A stretch of DNA of 64,000 bases from assembly GCA_014529385.2 (NCBI GenBank), contig CM043968.1, positions 127,307,018 to 127,371,017 of the forward strand. The letters are read 5' to 3'. Position 1 is the first letter of the stretch; each line of letters opens with the position of its first letter. The position numbers and the translations under genes were made by a program. Under the pieces are notes generated by a model. That model was not told the origin of the DNA. It made no database searches and was given only the letters and a program-made list of their open reading frames with translations. Source of the DNA: Adiantum capillus-veneris. Its lineage: Eukaryota > Streptophyta > Polypodiopsida > Polypodiales > Pteridaceae. Of this stretch, positions 54,882 to 64,000 are shown piece after piece.

Positions 54882-56110
54882 AATATAGAATAGCGTGTCT
54901 ATGAAGAATTCCACTGTTAGCATAATAACTCACAAACTCTCGAGAAACATATTCACCTCCATTGTCACTACAAAGCTTCTTGAAGCGACGACCAATTTGA
55001 AGTTCTGCAGCCTTGTGGAATTGTTTGAAAATAGACAAGGCCTCAGATTTTTGTCTAAGTAGAAATACACTCGTATACCGTGAGAAATCATCAATGAACG
55101 TAATGAAGTAGCAATATTGTGATCTTGAAGAAGGTAGAGGTCCACATATATCAATATAAACAAGATCCAATATGTCATGAGAATGAGCTATATTTGAGAG
55201 AGGAAAGGGTTTACGATTATGTTTTCCAAGAGCACAAAACTCACAAATTCCCATCTGGGGATGAGCTTTAAGATCCATGCCATGAACAAGATCACGACGT
55301 TGAAGATCAAGGAGTGTTGATAAATTAGCATGAACAAAACGATGATGCCATACTTTGCAATCATGATCACCTGGAATAGTGACAACATTTGCTACAACAT
55401 CATTGAGAGAGAGTTCAAACAAATTACCGTTTCGAGGAGCAGTGGCTATAGTCTGTCCATCTTTCTCACATTTGGTATGATCAAATCCAACAAAGAGACC
55501 AAGATCAACAAGTCTAGAAACTAAAATAAGATTACGGTTGAAGATATGGTACATGTAATACTCCTTGCAAATTTGAGTGAAAGAAGATAAGGTACCAAGA
55601 TATAAATCTCGAATACCCTTTACTTGACAAGTTGTATCATCAACAAGATAAACAATACGTTGAACTGGTAGTGTATGATAGTTATGGAGCCACTTAAACT
55701 GATATGTCATATTTCTTGTAGTACCAGAATCGACAAAAAAAAGCGATCCATCACGTACATGAAGTATTCTCTCTAGAGAAATTGAACATAAGATGTAGCT
55801 TATTTCTGGTACAATATTATTTCGATGTTTAGTAGCATATGCTCTATTACAATCTATGTTAGATCAATGTTTATAACACATATGAGTGGGATGATCAGAT
55901 CGTCCACAATATTCACAAGAAGAAGAAGAATCTCTAGATAAATGTGGTTGTTTAATGGTAATATTGTGTTCTTCATCATACACAATGGCCACCTCTTTGA
56001 TTTCCTCATTGAAATGGATGCCTTCGAGCATAAAAAGCACGTTCCATCTGTTGTGACTCAGTCTCCTTTTGTGAAATCATAGCTGTATCATGATTATCAT
56101 TATGTCATTC
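54872..56110 (-). pseudogene. Copia gag-protease-integrase fragment
   Basis: Minus-strand copia remnant. Zinc knuckle CEYCGRSDHPTHMCYK (about 55870-55920, canonical CX2CX4HX4C) and protease FFVDSGTTRNMTYQ (about 55690-55740) lead into an open 279-codon frame. This has the GAG-pre-integrase domain (VWHHRFVHANLSTLLDLQRR, CEFCALGKHNRKPFPLS) and integrase core (YIDICGPLPSSRSQYCYFIT, FIDDFSRYTSVFLLRQKS, LCSDNGGEYVSREF). It stops at ILYSPQ, just before the catalytic Glu segment (QNGVAER in relatives). RT and RNase H are missing. The right end is cut by element G. It is a different family from the copia element at 20-26 kb. Confidence 0.9.
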
Positions 56111-56114
56111 TTGA

Positions 56115-58415
56115 TGTTGGTGCAGCCAAAGTTGGTGCGAACTAGAAAGTGGTCTATGCCAAGCAAGGGCTACATGCAGGTGCAGTGTAGAAGGCTAGGG
56201 CAGGTACCAAGGTCCTGGGCAGCCAAATGGTAGCGGGAATGTATGTCTGAAGTGGTTTTTTATGCCAAAAAGAGCTAAAGGATGGTCCAGATGGGATGAG
56301 AGATCAAGGTGCTTGAAGTGCCAAGTGAGTGCTCTGGAATGTAGTGTTCAATGTGCTCTAGAAGCCGGTCCAAACGGCTCGTCAAACGGAGCCCCGATGC
56401 TCAAGATACTGAAGTTCAAAGTTAGAAGGTTTAGCAGATCCCCGATGGACAGGGCAACTGGGGACAGGTAGCCTAAGCAGATGTCAGTAGATAGATGCAT
56501 AGAGCTTGAATTATGGAGCATATCTGTCTTCTCGAATTGCGAATCAAAGCTTTGGATAGCAAGTTATGGCTATTTGAAGATTTTTTGGGGGCGGGTTTGT
56601 GCCCACTTGCCCGCATTAAAGGATGTGCCATCTAGCATTTTTTAGGCCTCAACAGGATTCTAGAGGGTAGCATACATCATTGAGAGTAAGAAAAAATTGA
56701 CGGCTTGTGATTCTGAGCCCCGAGCACTGAGCTATGGCCTGGGAAAGCCTGGAACAGTTGGGAGTAAAGTGGTTGCATATGATTTTTTTGAGTTTTGGTC
56801 GCCTTGAATCGTGGGCCTGGGAATGTCAGAATGCGGTGAGAACGAGGAAGTTTGAAGTCGGGAATTGGCTCCATTGACTAGGCTTTCCAAATCCAAAATC
56901 CGATCACCGGGCGGCAGGGAACTAGGGATGGTTATAATTGGCATTCAAAGGGAATTTTTCATAAGGCTTCTTTTGAGGTTTTGAGAGTTTGGGGTTTTGG
57001 CAGCCCATGAATTGACACGTGGAGGCGGAGGTAATCCCACATACGGGGCTCAACAGTGGGCACTTGGGGTATATAGGCTGGGCCATGCGGCCCATTTGAA
57101 GTGTAGGTTGGAGAGAGGGCCCTTGGAACCCTCGTTGGATGGCATGCGTAGCTGGCGGCGCTTTCGGCCCTGTGCACGAGCGCAGGGGCGGCGTGTGGCG
57201 GTCTTGGTCGGTGCTGGCGGACCTGCACGGTAGTGCACCCATGTGAGGGGAAGGTCGGTCATGATTGTTGGTGTGGCAGGTAGTAGCACCCGTTCCCACG
57301 GCCCTTGGAGGCCCCATCTTTTGAAGTTGAGGGGGGAGGGCATTAGCGACATTGCTAATGCCTCCCCGGCATGAGACAGAAAGAAGTCCCGCGAGAAAAG
57401 AGAGAGAGAGGAAGAATGTGGACGGCCATAGCAGCCAGGCCCGGACCTGGTCAAGGGTAAAGGGGCAGTTCGGGGCCAAGAGGGCAAGCCTAAGGGGGCA
57501 TCGATTGCAATGGTAAGCAAGCCTTTCCAAGGCCAGGCATGGCGGGACTAAGATGAAGGGTAAGGAAAAAATGAGAGAGAAAGAAGGCAGGACAAGATAG
57601 GCGTTCCAAAGGGTGAAAAATAAAGAAAAAAGGAAGGAAAAATAAAAAATGCCTAGGGGCATTAGCGATGTCGCTAATGCACCCCCTCTCAAGTGCAGGA
57701 GAATGAGAGTAGATGAAGCCAGAGGAAGCTACCTTCTCCCAAAGTTACCAAATGTGGATGCAAGGTGGACCAATCAGAGCCCATATGCCCAAATTGAAAG
57801 GGGCACCCTCATATAAACCATTTTGTTTTTCATGCTTTTTGCCAGAGTAGACTTCTTGCCAGGGCCTTGAGCCGGTGAGCCTGCAGAGAACCAAGATAGA
57901 GTGTGTGTGTGTGAGTTCTTGGGTTGTCTTTTTTGTGCAGAGGTGTGTGCTTGCAAAGCCCCAAGTGCGTATTTTCTTGCATGGTGACCATGTGGGTGCA
58001 CCGTTTGATGTAAATGAGTTGTAAAGAGTGTTTGAGTAGTCGTGAAGCCTCCATTGTGTTTCTGTTGCTGTCGTTTCCCCTTCCCCCCCTTCTCTTTCTC
58101 CTACTTTCGTATTTCCCCTCGGTGCCGGTAGTGTGGAAGTGTGTGCCCCCCTAGAGCGATGGTGTTTTGTGTGAGAGAGCGAGATTGAGCGTCTATGTGT
58201 GTGTGCAAGGTGGAGATAGACCGTGGCAGTAGGTGTGCGTTGTGTGGTTGATTTGTGGAGTGTGTGAGCAGTGGAAATTGAGCAAGCCATGGTCTGCTAG
58301 TGTGAAGTGTGTTTTTGAAGGTGTTTTCAGAGAGGATAGGGTTGTTGTGAATACCCTGAGCTATAGAGAGGCCCTTGTGTTTGTGCCATGTGTGTCCCCC
58401 CTTTCCCCTACTCCA
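56115..58415 (+). repeat. 5' LTR of element G (about 2.3 kb)
   Basis: Starts TGTTGGTGCAGCC. The end is placed at CTACTCCA (58415), five bases before the primer-site candidate. A TATAAA at 57812-57817 would start transcription ~600 bases before the LTR end. Open frames of up to 256 codons on the minus strand here are chance products of GC-rich DNA. The right end is inferred since the 3' LTR is truncated. Confidence 0.6.
57812..57817 (+). promoter_or_regulatory. TATA box in the LTR of element G
   Basis: TATAAA in the context CCTCATATAAACC, in a GC-rich LTR and about 600 bases before the primer site. Plausible promoter; not tested. Confidence 0.5.
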
Positions 58416-58420
58416 TCTTC

Positions 58421-58440
58421 TGGTGCCCCCAATGAGGAGC
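58421..58440 (+). promoter_or_regulatory. Candidate primer-binding site of element G
   Basis: TGGTGCCCCCAATGAGGAGC follows the LTR end by five bases. Its general form (TGGTGC...ATTGAG-like) resembles primer sites seen in some plant gypsy elements, but I cannot assign the tRNA with certainty. Confidence 0.45.
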
Positions 58441-58523
58441 TTGCTAATGCTCCTAATTGAAGTCGAAGTGGTGATTTTGGTGATGCCAAAGGTGCGGCCT
58501 TTGAAGAGCAAGTGCTGCTAGTG

Positions 58524-59177
58524 ATGGCTTGGGAGGGATTTCCCATTTTCAATGGGGTTGAAGATGCAGAAACTTGGCTTCAAGACTATGGATTGTTTGT
58601 GCTGGAAAGCGGTTTATCGAGAGAAGATAGTGTGATACAAGTGTTCTCGCTCCTAGTTCATGGTAAAGCATGGCTATGGTTCGATAGCCTTGGTGAAGAA
58701 GAAAAGACAGATTGCAAAGCCCTAGAGGTGGCTTTTTGAAGCAGATTCGTAGCGGATGTGTAGTTGGACAAAGTAAAGCGGAAGCTGGACGGGTTGAAGC
58801 AAATCTTGGAGGGTGATTTTCAAGCATTCGAGTGGGAGTTCGAAGCCCTTTGGGGGAAATTGATCAAGGTAATTGCTGCAAAAAATGCTAGTTTTTTAAA
58901 GTTGAGTAAGTTCATGGATTGCTTGCATGAACAAGTGCGTGATAAGGTCGAATTGGATGGCTCGGTGTCATACGAAGAGGCAGTAGTTCTAGCAAAAGGG
59001 CGGACCAAAAAGATTTTGAAGAAGCACGAAGCTAGGCAGGGTTTGTTAGGTGCTCTAATGCCAAGGCAATGTGATGCGCCGATAGCCGCGAGCCACATGT
59101 GGTACAAAGAGAAGTGCAAGTGCAAGGAGAACCAAGGGTTCTTTGGCTACAAAGATAAAGGGTGGTTCCTATGGTGA
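58524..59177 (+). pseudogene. gag: Element G gag, two early stops
   Basis: Starts MAWEGFPIFNGVEDAETWLQ, then VIQVFSLLVHGKAWLWFDSL, the capsid-type motif of plant gypsy Gag (compare FSATLEGKAMSWF in element C). Two stops (near 58737 and 58761) interrupt a frame that continues as LDKVKRKLDGLKQILEGDFQ and LKLSKFMDCLHEQVRDKVEL. It ends KDKGWFLW-stop. A Lys/Cys-rich end (MWYKEKCKCKENQG) may be a decayed nucleocapsid region, but no proper zinc knuckle is seen. Confidence 0.8.
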
Positions 59178-60094
59178 AGATGCCGACTAGAGTGGTTCCA
59201 ATTGTGGAGGATGTGCAGGTGGTTCCAAAGGGGACACAGGATGTGCTACCAAGTTCGAGTGCGGCTGTAGAAGCTCCATTGAAGGGTGGTAAATACCAAA
59301 GAGTACGGTTTGCAGATGAGGTCAAAGTGGTGAAGCTAGAGGAGAGTTTTGAGCTAGAAATAGATGAAGAGATTTAGTCGAGTGACAATAGTTCTATGGA
59401 TGCAGATACGAGTTGGGAGACTGAATTGTCTCAATCCGGGTATGATGAGTTTGACCTCTCACATGTGAGTAGAGAAGCAGTAAATGCATGCAAGGAGCAT
59501 CATGAAGTGCAAGCCGAGAGGCCTAATGATGACTAGGTGGAGCAGTTCAGACCTACTGGTGAAGAGCATGTAAAGGTGGTGTGTGGTGCCATGCTCATGG
59601 CCATGTTGATGAAGGTAGCTATGGAATGTGCCATGGTGGTGCAACAGGTGCAGAGTTTTGCCAAGAGGGATAGAGCAGTTGTGCCCATGAAAGAAGACAA
59701 GGATGATGCAATAGAGAATTTGTTTCTGTCTTCCTTGGCGGAGCTTGATGCAGGGGTAGAAGAGCAGGTGGTTGAAGACGACAAGCAAGTGGTGCTTATC
59801 GACATTGAAGGGCCAATTGACAAAGAGGAGCTCGATGATGCTGGAATTGAGTGCATGGCAAATGAGAAGGACAGTGCGGTGTCAAAGAGAGAGGTGCTTC
59901 CTATGCAATCAGTGCACTTTATGACAGGTGATGCAGATTCCAAGGTGGTGTCTAAGATTTCCAAGGAGCTTTGTGAGTGGTGGTTGAAGGGAATGGTAAT
60001 AAAAGCGGTTGTGCAGTGGGTTGTTGAGCAGGTACAAGATTTGCTAGATGAGGATCTAGCTAGGTGGGTCAGGTATGTCAAGAGTGTTGGTTGA
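59178..60094 (+). pseudogene. Element G acidic C-terminal frame, unknown
   Basis: A second frame follows gag, frameshifted. 59162-59377 contains RVVPIVEDVQVVPKG and VRFADEVKVVKLEESFELEI; after two stops it resumes at 59537-60094 with MLMAMLMKVAMECAMVVQQV, an acidic stretch (ELDAGVEEQVVEDDKQVV) and KISKELCEWWLKGMVIKAVV. I recognise no enzyme motif: no D-[TS]-G, no YxDD and no DDE. It may be an extended Gag tail or an accessory protein of this family. Confidence 0.5.
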
Positions 60095-60460
60095 GCATGA
60101 TGGTGAGCACGATGGTGATCTATTTGGTATTCTTGGAGGTTCTTTGTTGTGAGTGGGCAATTTGCCCTGGGGTGCACGGAGTGGTAGAGGTATGCTGATG
60201 GCGGTTTGTCTATGTAGTTGGTTATGTTCCTTGGTCTGGCACTCTGCAAGGATGTTACAGGTGGGTGGAAGAGATCAATGCAAGGTGTTTGACCCCAAAA
60301 GGTAAAGCAGGGGGTTGGGCAACCCGCATGAACAAAAGCAACGGGTAGCAGATGCCAGTTTTGTACATATGCTAGGTGTTTTTGCGGTATACAGAGAGTT
60401 TGCTTTGGGTGTGCAGTTTTTTAGTGCAATAAGCCTTTGTGTGGTTGAACATAAATGTTC

Positions 60461-60477
60461 AGAGAGGGGGTGGGCAA
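60461..60477 (+). promoter_or_regulatory. Polypurine tract of element G
   Basis: AGAGAGGGGGTGGGCAA lies directly before TGATGGTGCATCC, the start of the 3' LTR. It supports the sense direction and the LTR start. Confidence 0.7.
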
Positions 60478-60606
60478 TGATGGTGCATCCAAAGTTGGTC
60501 CGAACTAGAAAGTGGTCTATGCTAAGCAAGGGCTGTAGGCAGGTGCAATGCAGAAGGCTAGGCATGTACCAAGGTCCTGGGCAGCCAAAGGGACAAAGAA
60601 TCTGAG
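60478..60606 (+). repeat. Truncated 3' LTR of element G
   Basis: Matches the first ~120 bases of the 5' LTR (CCAAAGTTGGT, GAACTAGAAAGTGGTCTATG, GTCCTGGGCAGCCAAA) with about 15% differences, then diverges. The rest of the LTR is missing, so the end of the element was deleted or was never copied here. Confidence 0.75.
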
Positions 60607-61219
60607 TTAAATCTTGGTGCAAATGTAGGGACAAACCATTCAAGGCCCAGTGGTACCCTAGATGACTATCTATCTTGGAAAAGAGAAGACACAAGTATCT
60701 ATTCATCTAGAGATTCTGCACTAGAGATCGGCCATAATATAAAATTAGACAAGAGGAGTAAGCAATATAAGAGACTATGATATTGAGCCAATGTACGTGA
60801 TAGGATACATGAAAAGAAATCTACCACAAAATTGCTTAGTTATATGGGGGCATGTGATGCTCATCAAAAGTTGGTAAATAATTGGGATGAATACCTTGAA
60901 AGCATCATGTGGTGCAATCCACAACCCATTGACATCACACAACTAGAAGCTACAAAAAGCCAAAGTTGAGCTGTACTGTAAGGAGACAAAAAATCAAGAG
61001 CTAGCTCAATGACAAAAGGAAGCAGAAGAGAAATCATAGTCCATAGAACAACAAGATCCCACAAATTTACATCCTGCACCTAAGCATTTCAAATCCTACA
61101 CCACCGAGGAGCATAAGGTTGTGTAAACAAAGGCCCAGAGAACACCTATCAATGGAAGTAATGGAGTCTATGATGGTCCACTGATAGTTAAGGAAATAGA
61201 GTTAGCAAACCCAGGTGAG
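60607..61219 (+). other. Probable decayed pol upstream region
   Basis: No firm motif. Short stretches on the plus strand, such as SYTTEEHKVV near 61095 and GPLIVKEIELANPGEESRPA near 61180, lead into the reverse transcriptase fossil and look like the linker between protease and RT. The protease itself is not recognisable. Confidence 0.4.
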
Positions 61220-62690
61220 GAGTCTAGACCTGCTTTCATTGCCCAAGATAGAGAGTGAGGATTATGTACTTAAGGAGCTTCTCAAGGAATTCAAGGATTT
61301 ATTTGCTTGGCATGATATGATAGGTGTTCCACCTTCCGTGGTGCAACACAAAATCCCCATCTATAGCATGGCTAAACCAGTCCAACAATGACCCTACCCA
61401 ATGAATCCTAAGTATGCAAAGATTGTTCAAGAAGAGACTGAAAAGCTTGTCAAATGCGGATTCATATACCCTATTGAGCACTCAAAATGGGTGTCTCCAA
61501 TAAGTATTGTGCAAAAAAATAATGGGAAACTTAGAGTGTGCGTGGATCTCAAGAAGGTCAATGCTGCCACTAGGAGAGACCATTACCCCTTTCCATATTC
61601 GGAACACGTGATTGCCAAAGAGTTGCAGGAAAAGAAGCCTATAGCTTTTTGGATGGATATTCTTGTTACAATCAAATCACAATTGCAGTAGAGGACCAAG
61701 ATAAAACTGCTTTTATAACCAAATTTGGAGTGTTCGTATTTCATGTTATGGCTTTTGGCTTAATCAATGCCCTTGCTACCTTCCAAAGATTAATAAACAC
61801 TGCTTTTAGGAAATATTTGAGGGAGTTTTGCGAAGTCTTCTTAGATGACCTTTGTGTTTATTCTTCTTGGAAAGAACATATATCATGTTTACATAAAGTG
61901 TTTGAAAAGTGCATATTGTATTGCATCTCATTAAACCCTTTCAAATGCCAATTTTGGGTTAAACATGGAGTCACTTTAGGGCATATAGTGTCCACAAATG
62001 GGAATTCCATAGATGAGAGAAAAATTAAAGCCATTTCCACCACCACCTACAAACTATAAAGGAATTCAAAGGTTCATGGGCCATGTTGGTTATTACCGGT
62101 GGTTTATTTTAAACTTTGTCAAGATAGCTCGCCCATTGTACAAGCTTCTTATTAAGTTCCACTAGACCGCGGAGTGTGACCATGCTTATGAGTTATTAAA
62201 AAAGGCCTTGACAAGTGCTCCCATCTTGCGAGGACTGCCCGATTGGAATGTAGCTTTCCATGTGCATGTTGATGCATCAAACTTTGCTATTGGAGGTGTT
62301 CTAGCTCAACCAGAAGAACATAAATTGGACTACCCCATTTGCTTTGCAAGTCATCAATAAAATGATACTAAGAGAACTATACCACTACAGAGCGGGAAGG
62401 TTTAGCTATGATTTATGCAATAAAGAAATTTTGCTATTACCTTCTTGTCAACAAGTTTTTTTTCTATGTGGATCATCAAGTGTTGTTGTATCAAGTAAAT
62501 AATCCTTATTCCACAAGAAGAATTACACGATGGTTATTAATTCTTCTTGAGTTCGCTTTTACCGTTTTGGTGAGACTCAATAAAAGATATGTCATGGCGG
62601 ATCATTTGTCTCGCATATCCAATGGTGAAGCCCCTACTAGAATGGATGATGAATTTCCCAATACTTCCCTATTCCTAGTCAATTCCTAGT
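61220..62690 (+). pseudogene. Gypsy RT and RNase H fossil
   Basis: Plus-strand Ty3/gypsy RT: LLKEFKDLFAWHDMIGVPPS, KCGFIYPIEHSKWVSPISIV and GKLRVCVDLKKVNAATRRDH. A frameshift near 61650 leads to MDGYSCYNQITIAVEDQDKT, VMAFGLINALATFQRLI and EVFLDDLCVYSSW; the catalytic pair (FLDD) is intact. LNPFKCQFWVKHGVTLGHIV follows. After more breaks, RNase H appears as FHVHVDASNFAIGGVLAQPE (about 62250-62310), GLAMIYAIKKFCYYLL, FYVDHQVLLYQ and VMADHLSRISNGE. The breaks exclude function. Confidence 0.9.
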
Positions 62691-62697
62691 CAAGACC

Positions 62698-63962
62698 ATG
62701 CCTGAATGGAGTGAGAAGATTGTGAACTTTGTAGTTAATGGTTTTCCACCCAAAGAGCTTCGTAAGGATATAGCTCAAAAACTATTAAAGGAATGTGAAC
62801 CTTATTCTCTAGTTTTAAGAACTCTCTACAAGGTAGGGAAGGATGATATTCTTAGATGTTGTGCTCATGAGAATGAGCATTTATACATACTGCAAGAAGC
62901 CCGCATGGGTATAGCCGAAGGACAATTTTCAGGGAAACCAACTGCTAGAAAGGTGTTGCAATCAAGATATTGGTGACCTACCTTATTCAATGATGCATCA
63001 CTTTTTGCAAAAGGGTGTAATGAATGCCAATGTCACAATCAACAAAAGGATAAAATGCCCTTACATCCTATTAAAGTGAATCAACCATTTGAAAAATGGG
63101 GTTTAGACTTTGTAGGCCCAATTAGTCGGGCAGCTCGTAACACTCAATCTCAATATATTATTGTTGCCACTGACTATGCGACAAAGTGGGTGGAAACCAA
63201 GGTGACATGCAAGGCTGATGCAAGGTCAACTGCTAAGTTTCTCTTTGAGAACATTATTACACGATTTAGTTGTCCACTTGAGATTGTGAGTGACAATGGT
63301 ACTCATTTTATAAATGGAGTGATAGAGGAACTCACGACAAACTTCATGATAGCCCACCGTAAGTCTACACCTTATTATCTACAAGCAAATGGCCAAGCTG
63401 AGAGTACTAACAAGAATTTAATTTCTATATTGACCAAAACAGTAGAAGCTCTTTGCACAGATTGGGATTTGAAGATGACATCAACTCTATGGGCTTATCG
63501 TACTGCTTACAAAGTGGCTATTATTTCTACACCATTTAAAATGGTATATGGCCAAGAAGCAGTTATGCCATGGAAGTTGAGGTTGGGATGGTAACCCTTT
63601 AGTTGAGTGAATATATCCTTGAGAGGTTAGATGAAGAAAGAAAATTGACTGTGCAAAATGCACTTGTGGAGAAAGATAGGAGAAAGAAATGGTTTGACCG
63701 TCGTTTAAAGAACAAGGATATCAAGGTTGGGGATAAAGTCCTTATGTATGGAGTGTGTAACGAGAAGAAAAAGTTAAAATATGCGGGAAAAGAACCATAT
63801 AGAGTATGCGTAATCACCCCACAAGGTACCATCCGTGTGGAAACTCTTGATAGAGTTGAAACCATTGGATTCCTCAATGGGAGTAAATTTAAAAGATATT
63901 ATGATCCTTTAAGCCAAGAGGAGCTACGTGCCATCCATAAAAAAAAGGCAGCCAAGGCATAA
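62698..63962 (+). pseudogene. Gypsy integrase fossil with C-terminal domain
   Basis: Continues the RT fossil. The zinc module is damaged: GIAEGQFSGKPTARKVLQ where relatives have GGHF, so one His is Gln, and a TGA lies at about 62977; CNECQCHNQQ keeps both Cys. The core is well preserved: WGLDFVGPISRAARNTQSQ, SDNGTHFINGVIEELTT and QANGQAESTNKNLISIL hold all three acidic residues. A frameshift near 63600 leads to a 119-codon C-terminal frame with IKVGDKVLMYGVCNEKKK and YAGKEPYRVCVITPQGTI, a GPY/F-like module, ending at a stop at 63960-63962. No accessory ORF3 can be seen in the few bases that remain. Confidence 0.9.
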
Positions 63963-64000
63963 GTAGAATTGAAAAATATACAAGCTCAAGCTGAGGCTAA

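Larger units (their letters stand above)
56115..60606 (+). mobile_element. LTR element G: 2.3-kb LTR, gag, no pol; 3' LTR truncated
   Basis: A ~120-base direct repeat (56115 onward and 60478 onward) marks the starts of two LTRs. The right copy is preceded by a purine tract and the left LTR is followed by a primer-site candidate, so sense is plus. Between them are only gag-type frames and an unknown acidic frame; no protease, RT or integrase motif is visible in the 2.1-kb interior. The 3' LTR breaks off after ~129 bases. This is the architecture described for gag-containing non-autonomous terminal-repeat elements. Confidence 0.75.

Noticed and set aside
56922-57692. 256-codon minus-strand frame with a hydrophobic N-terminus
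   Set aside because: It lies wholly inside the GC-rich LTR of element G, is antisense to that element and overlaps other open frames in two directions. No known motif.

Overview
The window looks like intergenic DNA from a large, repeat-rich land-plant genome. I found no convincing host gene, rRNA or tRNA gene, CRISPR array or bacterial-style operon. Nearly everything recognisable is a retroelement: Ty3/gypsy and Ty1/copia LTR elements, one non-coding LTR element, one LTR element with gag but no pol, a tandem pair of reverse-transcriptase elements that I tentatively place among Penelope-like elements, and a SINE-like insertion with tRNA-type promoter boxes. The primer-binding sites (initiator-Met type and Asp type) and the pol sequences are plant-like. 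An endonuclease-lacking Penelope-like element would fit a seed-free plant such as a fern or lycophyte, but I cannot name the species.

Layout. 1-6321: element A, minus strand, intact-looking Ty3/gypsy that runs off the left edge (LTR, Asp-type primer site, 1071-codon gag, in-frame UAA, open pro-pol). 6322-8550: element B, minus strand, whose reverse transcriptase was cut by A and which carries an unfamiliar accessory protein (called ORF3 here). 9477-14100: older gypsy pol fossils, minus strand. 14306-19880: non-coding LTR element with 141/154-bp LTRs and target duplication GGGAA. 20369-25922: complete but broken copia element, minus strand, duplication TGATG. Both of these sit in an old plus-strand gypsy fossil (F) that continues to 27337. 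27340-27837: LTR and pol tail of another gypsy. 27838-30000: unrecognised DNA with a 38-G run. 30000-35190: element D, plus strand, with Asp-type primer site, a leader of about 280-bp palindrome-bearing repeats, and gag. 35194-53406: two head-to-tail copies of the Penelope-like element. The first is 5'-truncated and split by the complete gypsy element C (36912-45847, duplication CATCA). The second has reverse-transcriptase motifs but is split by the SINE-like insertion. 54629-56110: ORF3 and copia fragments. 56115-60606: element G, 2.3-kb LTR, gag and no pol. 61220-63962: plus-strand gypsy pol fossil.

Relations. The nesting gives a relative chronology: D and F are older than what sits in them, the Penelope-like copy is older than C, and B is older than A. 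LTR pairs differ by roughly 1.4% (non-coding element), 2.5% (C) and 4% (copia), counted by eye. Only A has long undamaged frames; all other pol genes have stops, frameshifts or lost catalytic residues.

The most novel item is ORF3, a protein of about 700 residues encoded in sense between integrase and the 3' LTR of C. Remnants lie at two other places in the window (7.3-8.6 kb and 54.6-54.9 kb), so it looks like a conserved lineage-specific gene rather than a chance capture.
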